Source of the DNA: Martelella limonii
GTDB lineage: Bacteria; Pseudomonadota; Alphaproteobacteria; Rhizobiales; Rhizobiaceae
Assembly: GCF_013344475.1 (NCBI RefSeq)
Contig: NZ_JABUOU010000005.1
Coordinates: forward strand, 148,741-212,740
Direction: 5' to 3'
Length of the DNA stretch: 64,000 bases
Positions 34,446-42,494 of this stretch are shown here, in pieces. Position numbers and translations under genes: made by a program. The notes under the pieces were generated by a model, which saw only the letters and a program-made list of their open reading frames with translations, had not been told where the DNA came from and did no database searches. Numbering within the stretch: the stretch's first letter is position 1; each line of letters begins with the position of its first letter.

Positions 34446-35511
34446 AGCTGATCACCACCTTGTCGGAGAGCGGCAGGCACTGGCAGGAGAGCACATAGCC
34501 GGCCGTGACCTCGTAATCCTCGAGCGCATGATTGGTGATCATCTCGACCTCGCCCTCGATCACCTTCGCCCGGCAGGTCGAGCAGATGCCGCCCTTGCAG
34601 GAATAGGGGGCGTCGATATCGTGCGCGAGCGCCGCATCGAGCACCGCCGTGCCGTCGCGCGCCATGGTGAAGGAGCGGGTCGTGCCGTCGAGCTTGACCT
34701 GGATCTCGGCACGATCGCCGCTGCTTGCGGCGGCACTCGATACCGTCTTCTGCCGGGCCCGGCCGGGCTGGGAAGAGGCGAACAGTTCGAACTTGATCTG
34801 GTCGTCGTTCATGCCGTGCTTCTTCAGCGCCCCGGCAATGGTCAGCATCATCGGTTCCGGCCCGCAGATGAAGGCGGTGTCGATGGAGGCGATATCGATC
34901 CAGAGCCTGAAGAAGGTTTCCAGCTTCTCCTCGTCGATCCGGCCGGTGAAGAGATCGATCTCCTGGCTGTCGGATTCCAGCACATGGATCACCGAAAGCC
35001 GGCCGAGGTGAAGGTTCTTCAGATCCTCCAGCTCCTCGCGGAACATGATCGAGGCAATGTGGCGGTTGGCGTAGATCAGGGTGAAGCGCGACTGCGGTTC
35101 GCGCGCCAGCACGGTCTTGACGATCGACAGCAGCGGCGTGATGCCGGAGCCGCCGGCAAAGCCCAGATAGTCGCGGCTTGCGGCGGGATCGAGCGCGGTG
35201 AAGAACTTGCCCATCGGCGCCATCGCTTCCAGCACGTCGCCGGGCTTCAGTTCGTCATTGGCAAAGGTCGAAAAGGCGCCGCCCTCGACGCGCTTGACGC
35301 CGACCTTGATCAGGCCCTCGTCGAGGCCCGCGCAGATCGAATAGGACCGGCGCACCTCCTCGCCGTCGAACTTGCGGCGGAAGGTCAGATACTGACCCTG
35401 GGTAAAGCCGAATGCGCCCGCATCCTCGTCGCGGGGCTTCAGCGTCAGGACGACCGCATCGCGCGTTTCGCGGCGGATGTCGGTTACTTCCAGCGGATGA
35501 AACCGTGCCAT
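34435..35511 (-). CDS. paaE: PaaE: phenylacetyl-CoA epoxidase reductase
   Basis: The 358-residue reductase has an FAD domain (RRSYSICAG near residue 52), an NADPH domain (GFAGGSGITPLLSI near 117; ICGPEPMM) and a C-terminal plant-type ferredoxin domain with CKGGICSTCRAKV and the distant Cys in LSCQC. It moves electrons from NADPH to the di-iron centre of PaaA. The ATG at 35511 follows GAGGAGGAG. It lies 13 bases after paaD in the paaABCDE operon. Confidence 0.94.
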   Translation of the reverse strand: MARFHPLEVTDIRRETRDAVVLTLKPRDEDAGAFGFTQGQYLTFRRKFDGEEVRRSYSICAGLDEGLIKVGVKRVEGGAFSTFANDELKPGDVLEAMAPMGKFFTALDPAASRDYLGFAGGSGITPLLSIVKTVLAREPQSRFTLIYANRHIASIMFREELEDLKNLHLGRLSVIHVLESDSQEIDLFTGRIDEEKLETFFRLWIDIASIDTAFICGPEPMMLTIAGALKKHGMNDDQIKFELFASSQPGRARQKTVSSAAASSGDRAEIQVKLDGTTRSFTMARDGTAVLDAALAHDIDAPYSCKGGICSTCRAKVIEGEVEMITNHALEDYEVTAGYVLSCQCLPLSDKVVISYDE

Positions 35512-35524
35512 CTGATACTCCTCC

Positions 35525-36058
35525 TCAGATACACTTGAAATAATCGAATGGCTCAAGACAGTCCCGGCAGCGATAGGATGCCTTGCAGGGGGTCGAGCCG
35601 AACTGGGATACTCTTTCGGTCTTGCCGGAGCCGCAGCGCGGGCATGCGATGACGAGATTGGAACCGCCGGCAAGCCGGTTCGCGCGCGCCATCAGCCGCC
35701 CGTCGGCCGCCGTTCCGTCGATCGGCGGGGCAATGCCATATTCCCTGAGCCTTTCGCGGGCCTCCGCCGACAGGAAGTCGGTGGTCCAGGGCGGCGACAG
35801 CTGCTGCTCGATCCGGAAATCGGCGATGCCCTTTTCGAGAAGCTTGGCCTCGATATCGAGATTGATCATCGAGACCGCCGGACAGCCCGAATAGGTCGGC
35901 GTGACCGTTACCACGAGGGTTTCGCCCTGGTGGCGTACCTTGCGCACGATCCCGAGCTCGGTGATCGAGATCACCGGGATTTCGGGATCCGGCACTTCGG
36001 AAAGCCAGGCCATCACCGTTTCCGGTTCCGGCAACAGGGCGGCCTCGGCGCTCACCAT
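35525..36058 (-). CDS. paaD: PaaD: epoxidase maturation protein (DUF59 type)
   Basis: The 177-residue protein has an N-terminal DUF59/MIP18-like domain with VPDPEIPVISITELGIVR and PTYSGCPAV (the conserved Cys), and a C-terminal zinc-ribbon-like CPRCGSGKTER and CRDC pair. PaaD is needed for the activity of the PaaABCE complex, probably in iron-sulphur or di-iron centre assembly. Its ATG overlaps the paaC stop codon. Confidence 0.92.
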   Translation of the reverse strand: MVSAEAALLPEPETVMAWLSEVPDPEIPVISITELGIVRKVRHQGETLVVTVTPTYSGCPAVSMINLDIEAKLLEKGIADFRIEQQLSPPWTTDFLSAEARERLREYGIAPPIDGTAADGRLMARANRLAGGSNLVIACPRCGSGKTERVSQFGSTPCKASYRCRDCLEPFDYFKCI

Positions 36059-36882
36059 TCCGCTCCCGGATAGGCGCGCTGCAGAAACTGCATCTCCGCC
36101 AGAATGAAGCCCAGATGCTCGGTATGGCGCCCGGTTCTCCCGCCAAGATGCGCATAATCGCTCTCCGGCCGCTTAAGGGTTGCTTCCGACAGAACCGATG
36201 CAACGGTGCGGTCCCATTCCGTTCGCAGCGTCTCGGGGGAGGGCGCAATGCCGGCCTCAGTAATCGCGCGGTCGCAATCATCGGCGACGAACATCTCGCC
36301 CGCATAGGACCAGAGATAGTCGAGCGCTGCCTGCATGCGCCGGTGGCTTTCGTCGCTGCCGTCGCCAAGCCGGATCACCAGATCGGCGGAGCGTTCGATG
36401 TGATAGGCGGCCTCCTTGACGGCCTTGGCCGCGATCTCGGCGATGCGCGGGCTTTTCGAAGCCGTCAGCTTCTGCAACAGCGCGAAATGCCAGGCATCGA
36501 ACAGGAACTGTCGCATCACGGTCACGGCCATGTCGCCCTTCGGCAGTTCGACGAGCAGCAGATTGCGGAAGCCTGCGGCATCGCGCAGATAGGCAAGGTC
36601 ATCGGCGCTACGGCCCTTGCCCTCGACCTCGCCGGCAAGGCCGAGCCACATCTGGGTATGGCCGATGAGATCGAGCGCGGTGTTGGCAACCGCGATATCC
36701 TCTTCCAGCACCGGCGCGTGGCCGCACCATTCCGACATGCGATGGCCGAGCACCAGCGTGGTGTCGCCCATGCGACAGAGCCATTCGAACAAAGCGGGGC
36801 GAAGGGTCGCGTCTTCGATCAGCGGGTCGGAGGACGCGGTTTCCACAATCGGCGCGATGGTGTCGCTGGTTCCGGCGCTCAT
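36052..36882 (-). CDS. paaC: PaaC: structural subunit of phenylacetyl-CoA epoxidase
   Basis: The 276-residue helical protein belongs to the same family as PaaA but is the non-catalytic partner. It has LVLGHRMSEWCGHAPVLEED near residue 45, IGHTQMWLGLAGE and HIERSADLVIRLGDG. PaaC holds PaaA in the heterotetramer. The start at 36882 overlaps the paaB stop as TGATG, indicating translational coupling. Confidence 0.92.
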   Translation of the reverse strand: MSAGTSDTIAPIVETASSDPLIEDATLRPALFEWLCRMGDTTLVLGHRMSEWCGHAPVLEEDIAVANTALDLIGHTQMWLGLAGEVEGKGRSADDLAYLRDAAGFRNLLLVELPKGDMAVTVMRQFLFDAWHFALLQKLTASKSPRIAEIAAKAVKEAAYHIERSADLVIRLGDGSDESHRRMQAALDYLWSYAGEMFVADDCDRAITEAGIAPSPETLRTEWDRTVASVLSEATLKRPESDYAHLGGRTGRHTEHLGFILAEMQFLQRAYPGAEW

Positions 36883-37166
36883 CACATATGCCCCACTTCG
36901 TCGGGAATATCGAAGAAGGTCGGATGGCGGTATGCCTTGCTTTCGGCAGGGTCGAACAGCGGTCCCTTTTCGGACGGCGAGGAGGCGGTGATATCGTTCG
37001 ACTTCACCACCCAGATCGACACGCCCTCCTTGCGGCGGGTGTACACATCGCGCGCGTGGCGGATCGCCATTTCGGCATCCGGCGCGTGCAGGCTGCCGAC
37101 ATGGCGGTGGTTGAGGCCATGCTGTCCCCTGATGAAGACTTCATAGAGCGGCCATTCCTTGGACAT
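36882..37166 (-). CDS. paaB: PaaB: small subunit of phenylacetyl-CoA epoxidase
   Basis: The 94-residue protein matches the PaaB family in length and motifs: WPLYEVFIRGQHGLNHRHVG near the start, then RNARDVYTRR-like AIRHARDVYTRRKEGVSIWV and VVKSNDI. PaaB bridges PaaAC dimers and is needed for activity. It lies 27 bases after paaA, with a GGGAGGAG site before the ATG. Confidence 0.94.
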   Translation of the reverse strand: MSKEWPLYEVFIRGQHGLNHRHVGSLHAPDAEMAIRHARDVYTRRKEGVSIWVVKSNDITASSPSEKGPLFDPAESKAYRHPTFFDIPDEVGHM

Positions 37167-37193
37167 GCTCTCCTCCCTTGAAAAGCTTTCTGA

Positions 37194-38186
37194 TTATTCT
37201 GCGGCGGCGAGCGGAGCCCGGCGCGCCCGTTTTTCGGCATAGGCATTGAGGCCGTCGCGAAACCATGCGCCATCGTCCCAGGCCTTGCGGCGGGCGGCGA
37301 TGCGTTCGCGGTTGCAGGGGCCATTGCCCTTCAGCACCTCGAAGAACTCCGTCCAGTCGGGCTCGGAGAAATCATAGCCGCCCTTTTCCTCGTTCCAGGC
37401 GAGCTTGTCGTCGGGAATGGTGAGGCCGAGATACTCCGCCTGCGGCACGGTCTGATCGACGAATTTCTGGCGCAACTCGTCATTGGTGTTCATCTTGATC
37501 TTCCACGCCATCGACTGCGCCGAGTGGACGCTGTCCTTGTCGGATGGGCCGAACATCATCAGCGAGGGGAACCAGAAGCGGTTCAGCGCATCCTGCGCCA
37601 TCGCCTTCTGCTCCGGCGTGCCGGAGGCCATCTTCATCATCACCGCGAAGCCCTGGCGCTGGTGGAAGCTTTCTTCCTTGCAGATCCGGATCATCGCCCG
37701 CGAATACGGGCCGAAGGATGTGCGCTGCAGCGGAACCTGGTTCATGATCGCCGCGCCATCGACCAGCCAGCCGACCGCGCCCATATCCGCCCAGGTGAGC
37801 GTCGGGTAATTGAAGATGGAGGAATATTTCATCCGTCCGTCGTGGAGTTTTTCGATGAGCTCGTCGCGCGAGACGCCGAGCGTTTCGGCGGCGGAATAGA
37901 GGTAGAGACCGTGGCCGGCCTCGTCCTGAACCTTTGCAAGCAGGATCGCCTTGCGCTCCAGCGTCGGCGCGCGGGTGATCCAGTTGCCTTCGGGCAACTG
38001 GCCGACGATTTCGGAATGGGCATGCTGGCCGATCTGGCGCACCAGCGTCTTGCGGTAGCCGTCGGGCATCCAGTCCTTCGGCTCGATCTTGTCGCCGCGG
38101 TCGATCCGTTCCTGAAAGGCCTTTTCCTCAGGCGACATTTCCTCGCCGGATTTCATGCCTTCCGATTTCACCATCTGTGCATACAT
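37194..38186 (-). CDS. paaA: PaaA: catalytic subunit of phenylacetyl-CoA epoxidase
   Basis: The 330-residue di-iron oxygenase has the family motifs [35 protein letters not shown] with an intact ExxH, and [11 protein letters not shown] with the second ExxxH/ExxH site. PaaA inserts oxygen into the aromatic ring of phenylacetyl-CoA to give the 1,2-epoxide. It is the first gene of the minus-strand operon paaABCDE, with a clear GGAGG site and an upstream palindrome beside a TATATA element. Confidence 0.95.
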   Translation of the reverse strand: MYAQMVKSEGMKSGEEMSPEEKAFQERIDRGDKIEPKDWMPDGYRKTLVRQIGQHAHSEIVGQLPEGNWITRAPTLERKAILLAKVQDEAGHGLYLYSAAETLGVSRDELIEKLHDGRMKYSSIFNYPTLTWADMGAVGWLVDGAAIMNQVPLQRTSFGPYSRAMIRICKEESFHQRQGFAVMMKMASGTPEQKAMAQDALNRFWFPSLMMFGPSDKDSVHSAQSMAWKIKMNTNDELRQKFVDQTVPQAEYLGLTIPDDKLAWNEEKGGYDFSEPDWTEFFEVLKGNGPCNRERIAARRKAWDDGAWFRDGLNAYAEKRARRAPLAAAE

Positions 38187-38267
38187 GGTCTGAAACCTCC
38201 TCTGCCTGTCGGTCCTGGCAACGGATGGCGGAAAACGCCTTCACGCCACGGGGCGCCTCCATTCGCC

Positions 38268-38290
38268 GACCGATCGGTCACTCATATATA
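38268..38290 (-). promoter_or_regulatory. paaA promoter -10 element and PaaR-like operator
   Basis: On the minus strand TATATA (38285-38290) is followed by GAGT and then the perfect 12-bp palindrome GACCGATCGGTC (38268-38279). The palindrome would overlap the transcription start, a good position for repression. The same arrangement, an AT-rich -10-like segment followed by GACCGACCGG, is seen before paaG. Confidence 0.6.
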
Positions 38291-38379
38291 GCGCACAAAG
38301 CATCACGCAAAAAGCGGTATTTCAAAAAAATCGTGATGTGTTGAGGCCGATCACCGTATCGTCTTGTTTTAAAGAGGAA

Positions 38380-39255
38380 TTATTGTGCGCGTTCGTGCCT
38401 CAGCGCTGCGAGACGGGATGAGGTGTTCTCCGTCGTATCGGGCAGGAAGCCGTCGCTGTTGCGGAACACCAGGCCGATATGGCGATCGGCGGCGGCGGCA
38501 ATTTTCAGATAGAGTTTCACGAAAAGCGCGCGGGCGGGGCCTGCCGGCCAATCCGCTCCCACGGCATCTGCCGGCAGGCGTGGATCGGCGAGGGCTGCCG
38601 CGCGGTAGAGATGCACAAGACGCAGCCTGAGCGCGAGTGCAGTGGCGCCGCCAAGGTTTTCGCCATCGGCAAGCGCCGTATCGATCTCAGCGAAGGTTGC
38701 AATGAAGGCGCGGTAGGCCTGTGCGACGTCTTCAAGCGGCCAGAGCCTTGCTGCAATGCCCGGCAGGTCTCCAACGCCTGCAAGGCCCTGTGTTGCCATC
38801 ACCAAGCCGTCCGGGGGTGTCGTGCCTTCGGGGGCAAGGGCTGCTTCCGGCCCGATCCGCACCCAGCCTTCGGCAAGGTCGCGCTGGCCAAGCGCGAGCA
38901 GCATGCGCGCGGGCAGGGGCGGTGGCGCATAGAGCCGGTCGGCCGCCCGTGAGAACTCTGCTTCCGCCGCCTTTGTCAGCCGATAATAGCTGCGCCGCCC
39001 GATCCGCTCTCCCGCGAGCCGGCCGTTTTCGACAAGCCGCGACACCGCCGTGCGCACCAGGCTTTCGGAAATGCCATGGGCCGCGCAGCACTCGATCAGC
39101 GTTCCCATCCACAATATGCCGCCGCGCGGTGCGGCTACATCCCCGTAGATCGTGACGATGAAGGCGCTCGCGCGCGGGCTCTGCGCGGCAAGGAGATCGA
39201 GGATTTCGGCCGGCCGGTCATCCGTCAGGCCGTCAATGACAGTCGGTGTGCTCAT
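38380..39255 (-). CDS. paaX: PaaX-family transcriptional regulator
   Basis: The 291-residue protein has the PaaX layout: an N-terminal region with SAFIVTIYGDVAAPRGGILWMGTLIE, a winged-helix segment with ISESLVRTAVSRLVENGRLAGERIGRRSYYRLT near residue 60-95, and a long C-terminal domain. PaaX represses paa promoters and is released by phenylacetyl-CoA in enterobacteria and pseudomonads. It is on the same strand as paaA, 193 bases upstream. A second candidate regulator, the TetR protein, is encoded at 30602. Confidence 0.88.
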   Translation of the reverse strand: MSTPTVIDGLTDDRPAEILDLLAAQSPRASAFIVTIYGDVAAPRGGILWMGTLIECCAAHGISESLVRTAVSRLVENGRLAGERIGRRSYYRLTKAAEAEFSRAADRLYAPPPLPARMLLALGQRDLAEGWVRIGPEAALAPEGTTPPDGLVMATQGLAGVGDLPGIAARLWPLEDVAQAYRAFIATFAEIDTALADGENLGGATALALRLRLVHLYRAAALADPRLPADAVGADWPAGPARALFVKLYLKIAAAADRHIGLVFRNSDGFLPDTTENTSSRLAALRHERAQ

Positions 39256-39400
39256 GAAAGATCTCATACCGCATTTTCGCCCGCAGGCACCGCCCGTGCC
39301 GACATTTCCACGGGCAGATGCCCGATGATCCAGCCTCTGGCCGAAGGGCCCGGCGTGCCGGAGCGGCTGGAAGGCGGTCAGTGCCGCTCCGCAAGGACGG

Positions 39401-39700
39401 TCAGGCGGCCGCTTCGAGCGTTGGAATGCCCGACACATCGACCTCGCGCGAGGCATGCCACTCATCGAAGGCGGCCTGCATCCTGATCCAGAGCCCCGGA
39501 CCATTGCCGAACAGCTTGCCGAGCCTCACCGCCATTTCCGGGCTGACCGGTTTCCTCTCTGCGAGGATGGCATGGAGATGCTGGCGCGACACGCCCAGAA
39601 GGCGCGCAATCTCGCTGACGGACTTGCCCGTTGCCGGGATGACATCGTCGCGCAGCATTTCGCCCGGATGTGTCGGGCAGCGATTGGGATCACGAGACAT
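39401..39700 (-). CDS. higA: HigA-family antitoxin
   Basis: The 99-residue protein has the HigA/XRE signature: THPGEMLRDDVIPATGKSVSEIA, a helix-turn-helix near LGVSRQHLHAILAERKPVS, and GNGPGLWIRMQ. It binds and neutralises HigB and represses their promoter. AGGAG precedes the ATG at 39700, 14 bases after higB. Toxin-first gene order is typical of higBA. It lies 145 bases before paaX. Confidence 0.92.
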   Translation of the reverse strand: MSRDPNRCPTHPGEMLRDDVIPATGKSVSEIARLLGVSRQHLHAILAERKPVSPEMAVRLGKLFGNGPGLWIRMQAAFDEWHASREVDVSGIPTLEAAA

Positions 39701-39714
39701 TGTGGATCTCCTGT

Positions 39715-39990
39715 TCAATGATATTGTTCGAAATCGACGACATGGGCATCGCCGTCCTCGAATTCGAAGGTGACGCACCAGGGCCCATTCACATGAACGG
39801 TGAACCGCATGGGCGTGTGACCGGTAAGCTGATGATAGTTGAAGCCGGGAATATTCATGTCCTCGGGCTTTCCTGCCGCATCGAGAGCATCGAGCCGCAC
39901 CAGGATCCGCTTGTGCAGCCTGGCGTCAATTCTGGATTTCCCGGTTTCCCATAAAGCTCTCAGTTCCTTGTTTGCGAAGCTCTTGATCAT
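39715..39990 (-). CDS. higB: HigB-family mRNA interferase toxin (RelE/ParE fold)
   Basis: The 91-residue protein has the HigB-type sequence MIKSFANKELRALWETG, then LVRLDALDAAGKPEDM, PGFNYHQLTG and the C-terminal WCVTFEFEDGDAHVVDFEQYH. Toxins of this family cleave mRNA on ribosomes. Length and order before higA are standard, so the module looks intact. Confidence 0.9.
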   Translation of the reverse strand: MIKSFANKELRALWETGKSRIDARLHKRILVRLDALDAAGKPEDMNIPGFNYHQLTGHTPMRFTVHVNGPWCVTFEFEDGDAHVVDFEQYH

Positions 39991-40015
39991 TGCGGACTGT
40001 AGCCTGTTTGATTAC

Positions 40016-40029
40016 ATCTGTAAACAGAT
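40016..40029. promoter_or_regulatory. Palindrome upstream of higBA, candidate autoregulatory operator
   Basis: ATCTGT-AA-ACAGAT is a 14-base palindrome 26 bases upstream of the higB ATG, in an AT-richer stretch. HigA proteins commonly bind such palindromes to repress their own operon. The remainder of the 304-base gap 39991-40294 shows no convincing gene. Confidence 0.5.
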
Positions 40030-40294
40030 AGATGACAAGAATGGGAAGCGCCGTCAACCGCAATCGCTTTTTTCCGATGCGCCCTCATGGCTCTCGTGCC
40101 GTTTTGGGCTGCGACCGGGCCGGCGCCAAAAGGGCAGGGCAGATGCCGGAAAATGCACGGCAGAAAAGAACCGCCCGGAGCGCGAGAAGAATGCCTGAAG
40201 CCAGGGCAAGGCTTGCGTCTCGTCCTTGCGGGTCGTAAGACGTCAATTCAGGCAGGATTGCGGCAAACTTAGAAGACATCAAGGGGCAGTCGGG

Positions 40295-41458
40295 GTGGAT
40301 CAGACCGTTTCAACCGGAACCACGGAAACTGCGGCGCGCGAGGCCGGAAATATTTTCCGCGGCCTTGTGCTTCTGTTGGCGCTGGCATTGCTCTCTGCAT
40401 GCGGGGGCCGTCCCGAAACGCGGGTGATCTATCCGCATCCCCAGGCGCTCACCGATCAGAAGACGGTCACGGTCTATGTCGCGACCTCGCGCGAACAGGC
40501 GTCCCCGCCGGTCAAGGGCTTCACCACCGGCCGCTCGGGCGAGCTCAGCTATGCCGCCTTCACGATCGCCATTCCGCCCAATCATGTTCCCGGCCAAATC
40601 GAGTGGCCCTATTCGGCTATACCCCACCCCGAGACCGAATTCACCGTCGTCAAGCATGTCATGATGACGAGGGCTGCCTTCGACAGCGCGGTAAATGCCG
40701 AGGCCAAGGCGAGCGGCCGGGCGTCGCTTTTCGTCCATGGTTTCAATGTCAACTTTCAGGAAGGGGTGTTCCGACTGGCCCAGTTGACGGCTGACACCGA
40801 TGTTTCGGGTGTGCCGGTGCTGTTTTCCTGGCCGTCGCAGGGGCGTCTGCTCGATTATGTGACCGACAAGGATTCCGCGACGTTTTCGCGCGATGGCTTG
40901 ACCGATGTGCTGGGGCAGATGACGCGGCTTTCCAACGTCCGTTCCGTCACCCTGTTCGGCCACAGCATGGGCGGCTGGTTGACGATGGAGGCGTTGAGGC
41001 AACTCGCGCTCAAGGGCGACAGGGCCGCGCTGAAGAAGCTCAACGTCATCCTTGCCGCGCCCGATATCGACGAGGATGTGTTCAACGCCCAGCTCGATGT
41101 CGTCGGTCCGCTCAGCCCGCCGCTGCTGGTCATGGTCTCGGCGGATGACCGCGCGCTGCAGGCATCGAGCCTCATCCAGGGCAATCATGTGCGCGCCGGG
41201 CAGCTCGATATCACCGATCCCGAGGTGGTCGCCAAGGCGCGGGAGAAGAATGTCCTGCTGCTCGACATTTCCTCCGTCTCTTCCAGCGATGCGCTGAACC
41301 ACAGCCGCTACGTCAACCTCGCGGCGATCTACCCGCAGCTCGAAGATGTCGACGAGGCGACGAGCCCGTTGCGCAGCGCAGGCGCGCTGATCTTCAACAC
41401 TGTCGGCAACACCATTTCCGCGCCCTTCACATTGGCAGGCGAAGCGCTGTCGCAGTAA
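40295..41458 (+). CDS. Lipoprotein alpha/beta hydrolase (DUF900 family)
   Basis: The 387-residue protein starts with a signal peptide whose lipobox ends in LLSAC, so it should be a lipoprotein. The hydrolase domain has FVHGFNVNFQEG as the oxyanion region near residue 145, GHSMGGWLTMEAL with the nucleophilic Ser, ILAAPDIDEDVF and a late His candidate in NHSRY. This fits the DUF900 hydrolases. The GTG at 40295 follows AAGGGG at suitable spacing and is the preferred start. Substrate is unknown. Confidence 0.72.
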   Translation: MDQTVSTGTTETAAREAGNIFRGLVLLLALALLSACGGRPETRVIYPHPQALTDQKTVTVYVATSREQASPPVKGFTTGRSGELSYAAFTIAIPPNHVPGQIEWPYSAIPHPETEFTVVKHVMMTRAAFDSAVNAEAKASGRASLFVHGFNVNFQEGVFRLAQLTADTDVSGVPVLFSWPSQGRLLDYVTDKDSATFSRDGLTDVLGQMTRLSNVRSVTLFGHSMGGWLTMEALRQLALKGDRAALKKLNVILAAPDIDEDVFNAQLDVVGPLSPPLLVMVSADDRALQASSLIQGNHVRAGQLDITDPEVVAKAREKNVLLLDISSVSSSDALNHSRYVNLAAIYPQLEDVDEATSPLRSAGALIFNTVGNTISAPFTLAGEALSQ

Positions 41459-41538
41459 GACCTGCCGGCGCCTGAGCAGGCCGCGCGCCGTTGCCTTGGC
41501 GGCCATGAAAACATGTTCCAGCCCGATCCGGAGATCCG

Positions 41539-42492
41539 ATGACCGTGCCCCACCCGATGATTGCCCTCGTCACCCGCCAGGCCGAGGCCGAAGAGCAACA
41601 CTGGCTGGAAACGCTGCGGCAGGCCATGCCGGACGAGACGATCGTGCCGGTCGCCGCGATGAGCGCTGAAGCGCGTGCAGGGGCGGATATCGCAATCGTC
41701 GCCAATCCGGATCCGGCCGATCTGCGGCTGCTTCCGAATCTTCAATGGATGCACAGCCTCTGGGCCGGCGTCGAGCGGCTGGTGCTGGAGCTTGCCGACC
41801 TGCAACCGAAGATCGTCCGTCTCGTCGATCCGAGGCTGGGTGAGGCCATGGCCGAGGCGGTGCTTGCATGGTCGCTCTATCTTTCGCGCGACATGCCGGC
41901 CTATGCCGCGCAGCAGAGGCAGGGGCTCTGGCAGCCGCTTCCCTATCGCGCCGCGCGCGATACCAGGGTGGGCATCCTCGGCATGGGTGCACTTGGCATG
42001 GCTGCGGCAGGCTTGTTGCGGAAGGCGGGATTCCAGGTCAATGGCTGGAGCCGACGGCCGAAGGATGTGGACGGCATTACCGCCTTTTCCGGCAGGGACG
42101 GCCTGAAGCAGATGCTCGGACAAACCGATATCCTGGTCTGCCTTTTGCCGCTCACTACGGAGACGGATGGCCTTGTCGATCAGGCGCTCCTTTCGATGCT
42201 GCCGCGCGGCGCGGGGCTCATCAATTTCGCGCGCGGGCGCATCGTCGTGACCGGGGACCTCGTCGAAGCGCTTGATGCCGGGCAGATCGGCCATGCGGTT
42301 CTCGACGTCTTCGAAACCGAACCGCTTGCGCCTGAAAGCCCGCTCTGGTCGCATCAGAAGATCACGATTCTGCCTCATATCTCCGGCCCCACCAACCCCG
42401 AAACCGCCGCCGCCATCGTGGCTGCAAACATCGCGGCATATCGCTGTTCAGGCACCTTGCCGGACCTTGTCGATTTTGCCCGAGGCTATTGA
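41539..42492 (+). CDS. ghrA: Glyoxylate/hydroxypyruvate reductase A-type 2-hydroxyacid dehydrogenase
   Basis: The 317-residue enzyme has the NAD(P)-binding GILGMGALGMAAAGLL near residue 145, the catalytic Arg in INFARGRIVV, Glu in FETEPL and His in ILPHISGPT, as in GhrA-type D-2-hydroxyacid dehydrogenases. It would reduce glyoxylate or hydroxypyruvate, or oxidise a related hydroxy acid. It converges with the ThDP gene, which begins two bases after its stop codon on the other strand. Confidence 0.85.
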   Translation: MTVPHPMIALVTRQAEAEEQHWLETLRQAMPDETIVPVAAMSAEARAGADIAIVANPDPADLRLLPNLQWMHSLWAGVERLVLELADLQPKIVRLVDPRLGEAMAEAVLAWSLYLSRDMPAYAAQQRQGLWQPLPYRAARDTRVGILGMGALGMAAAGLLRKAGFQVNGWSRRPKDVDGITAFSGRDGLKQMLGQTDILVCLLPLTTETDGLVDQALLSMLPRGAGLINFARGRIVVTGDLVEALDAGQIGHAVLDVFETEPLAPESPLWSHQKITILPHISGPTNPETAAAIVAANIAAYRCSGTLPDLVDFARGY

Positions 42493-42494
42493 TC

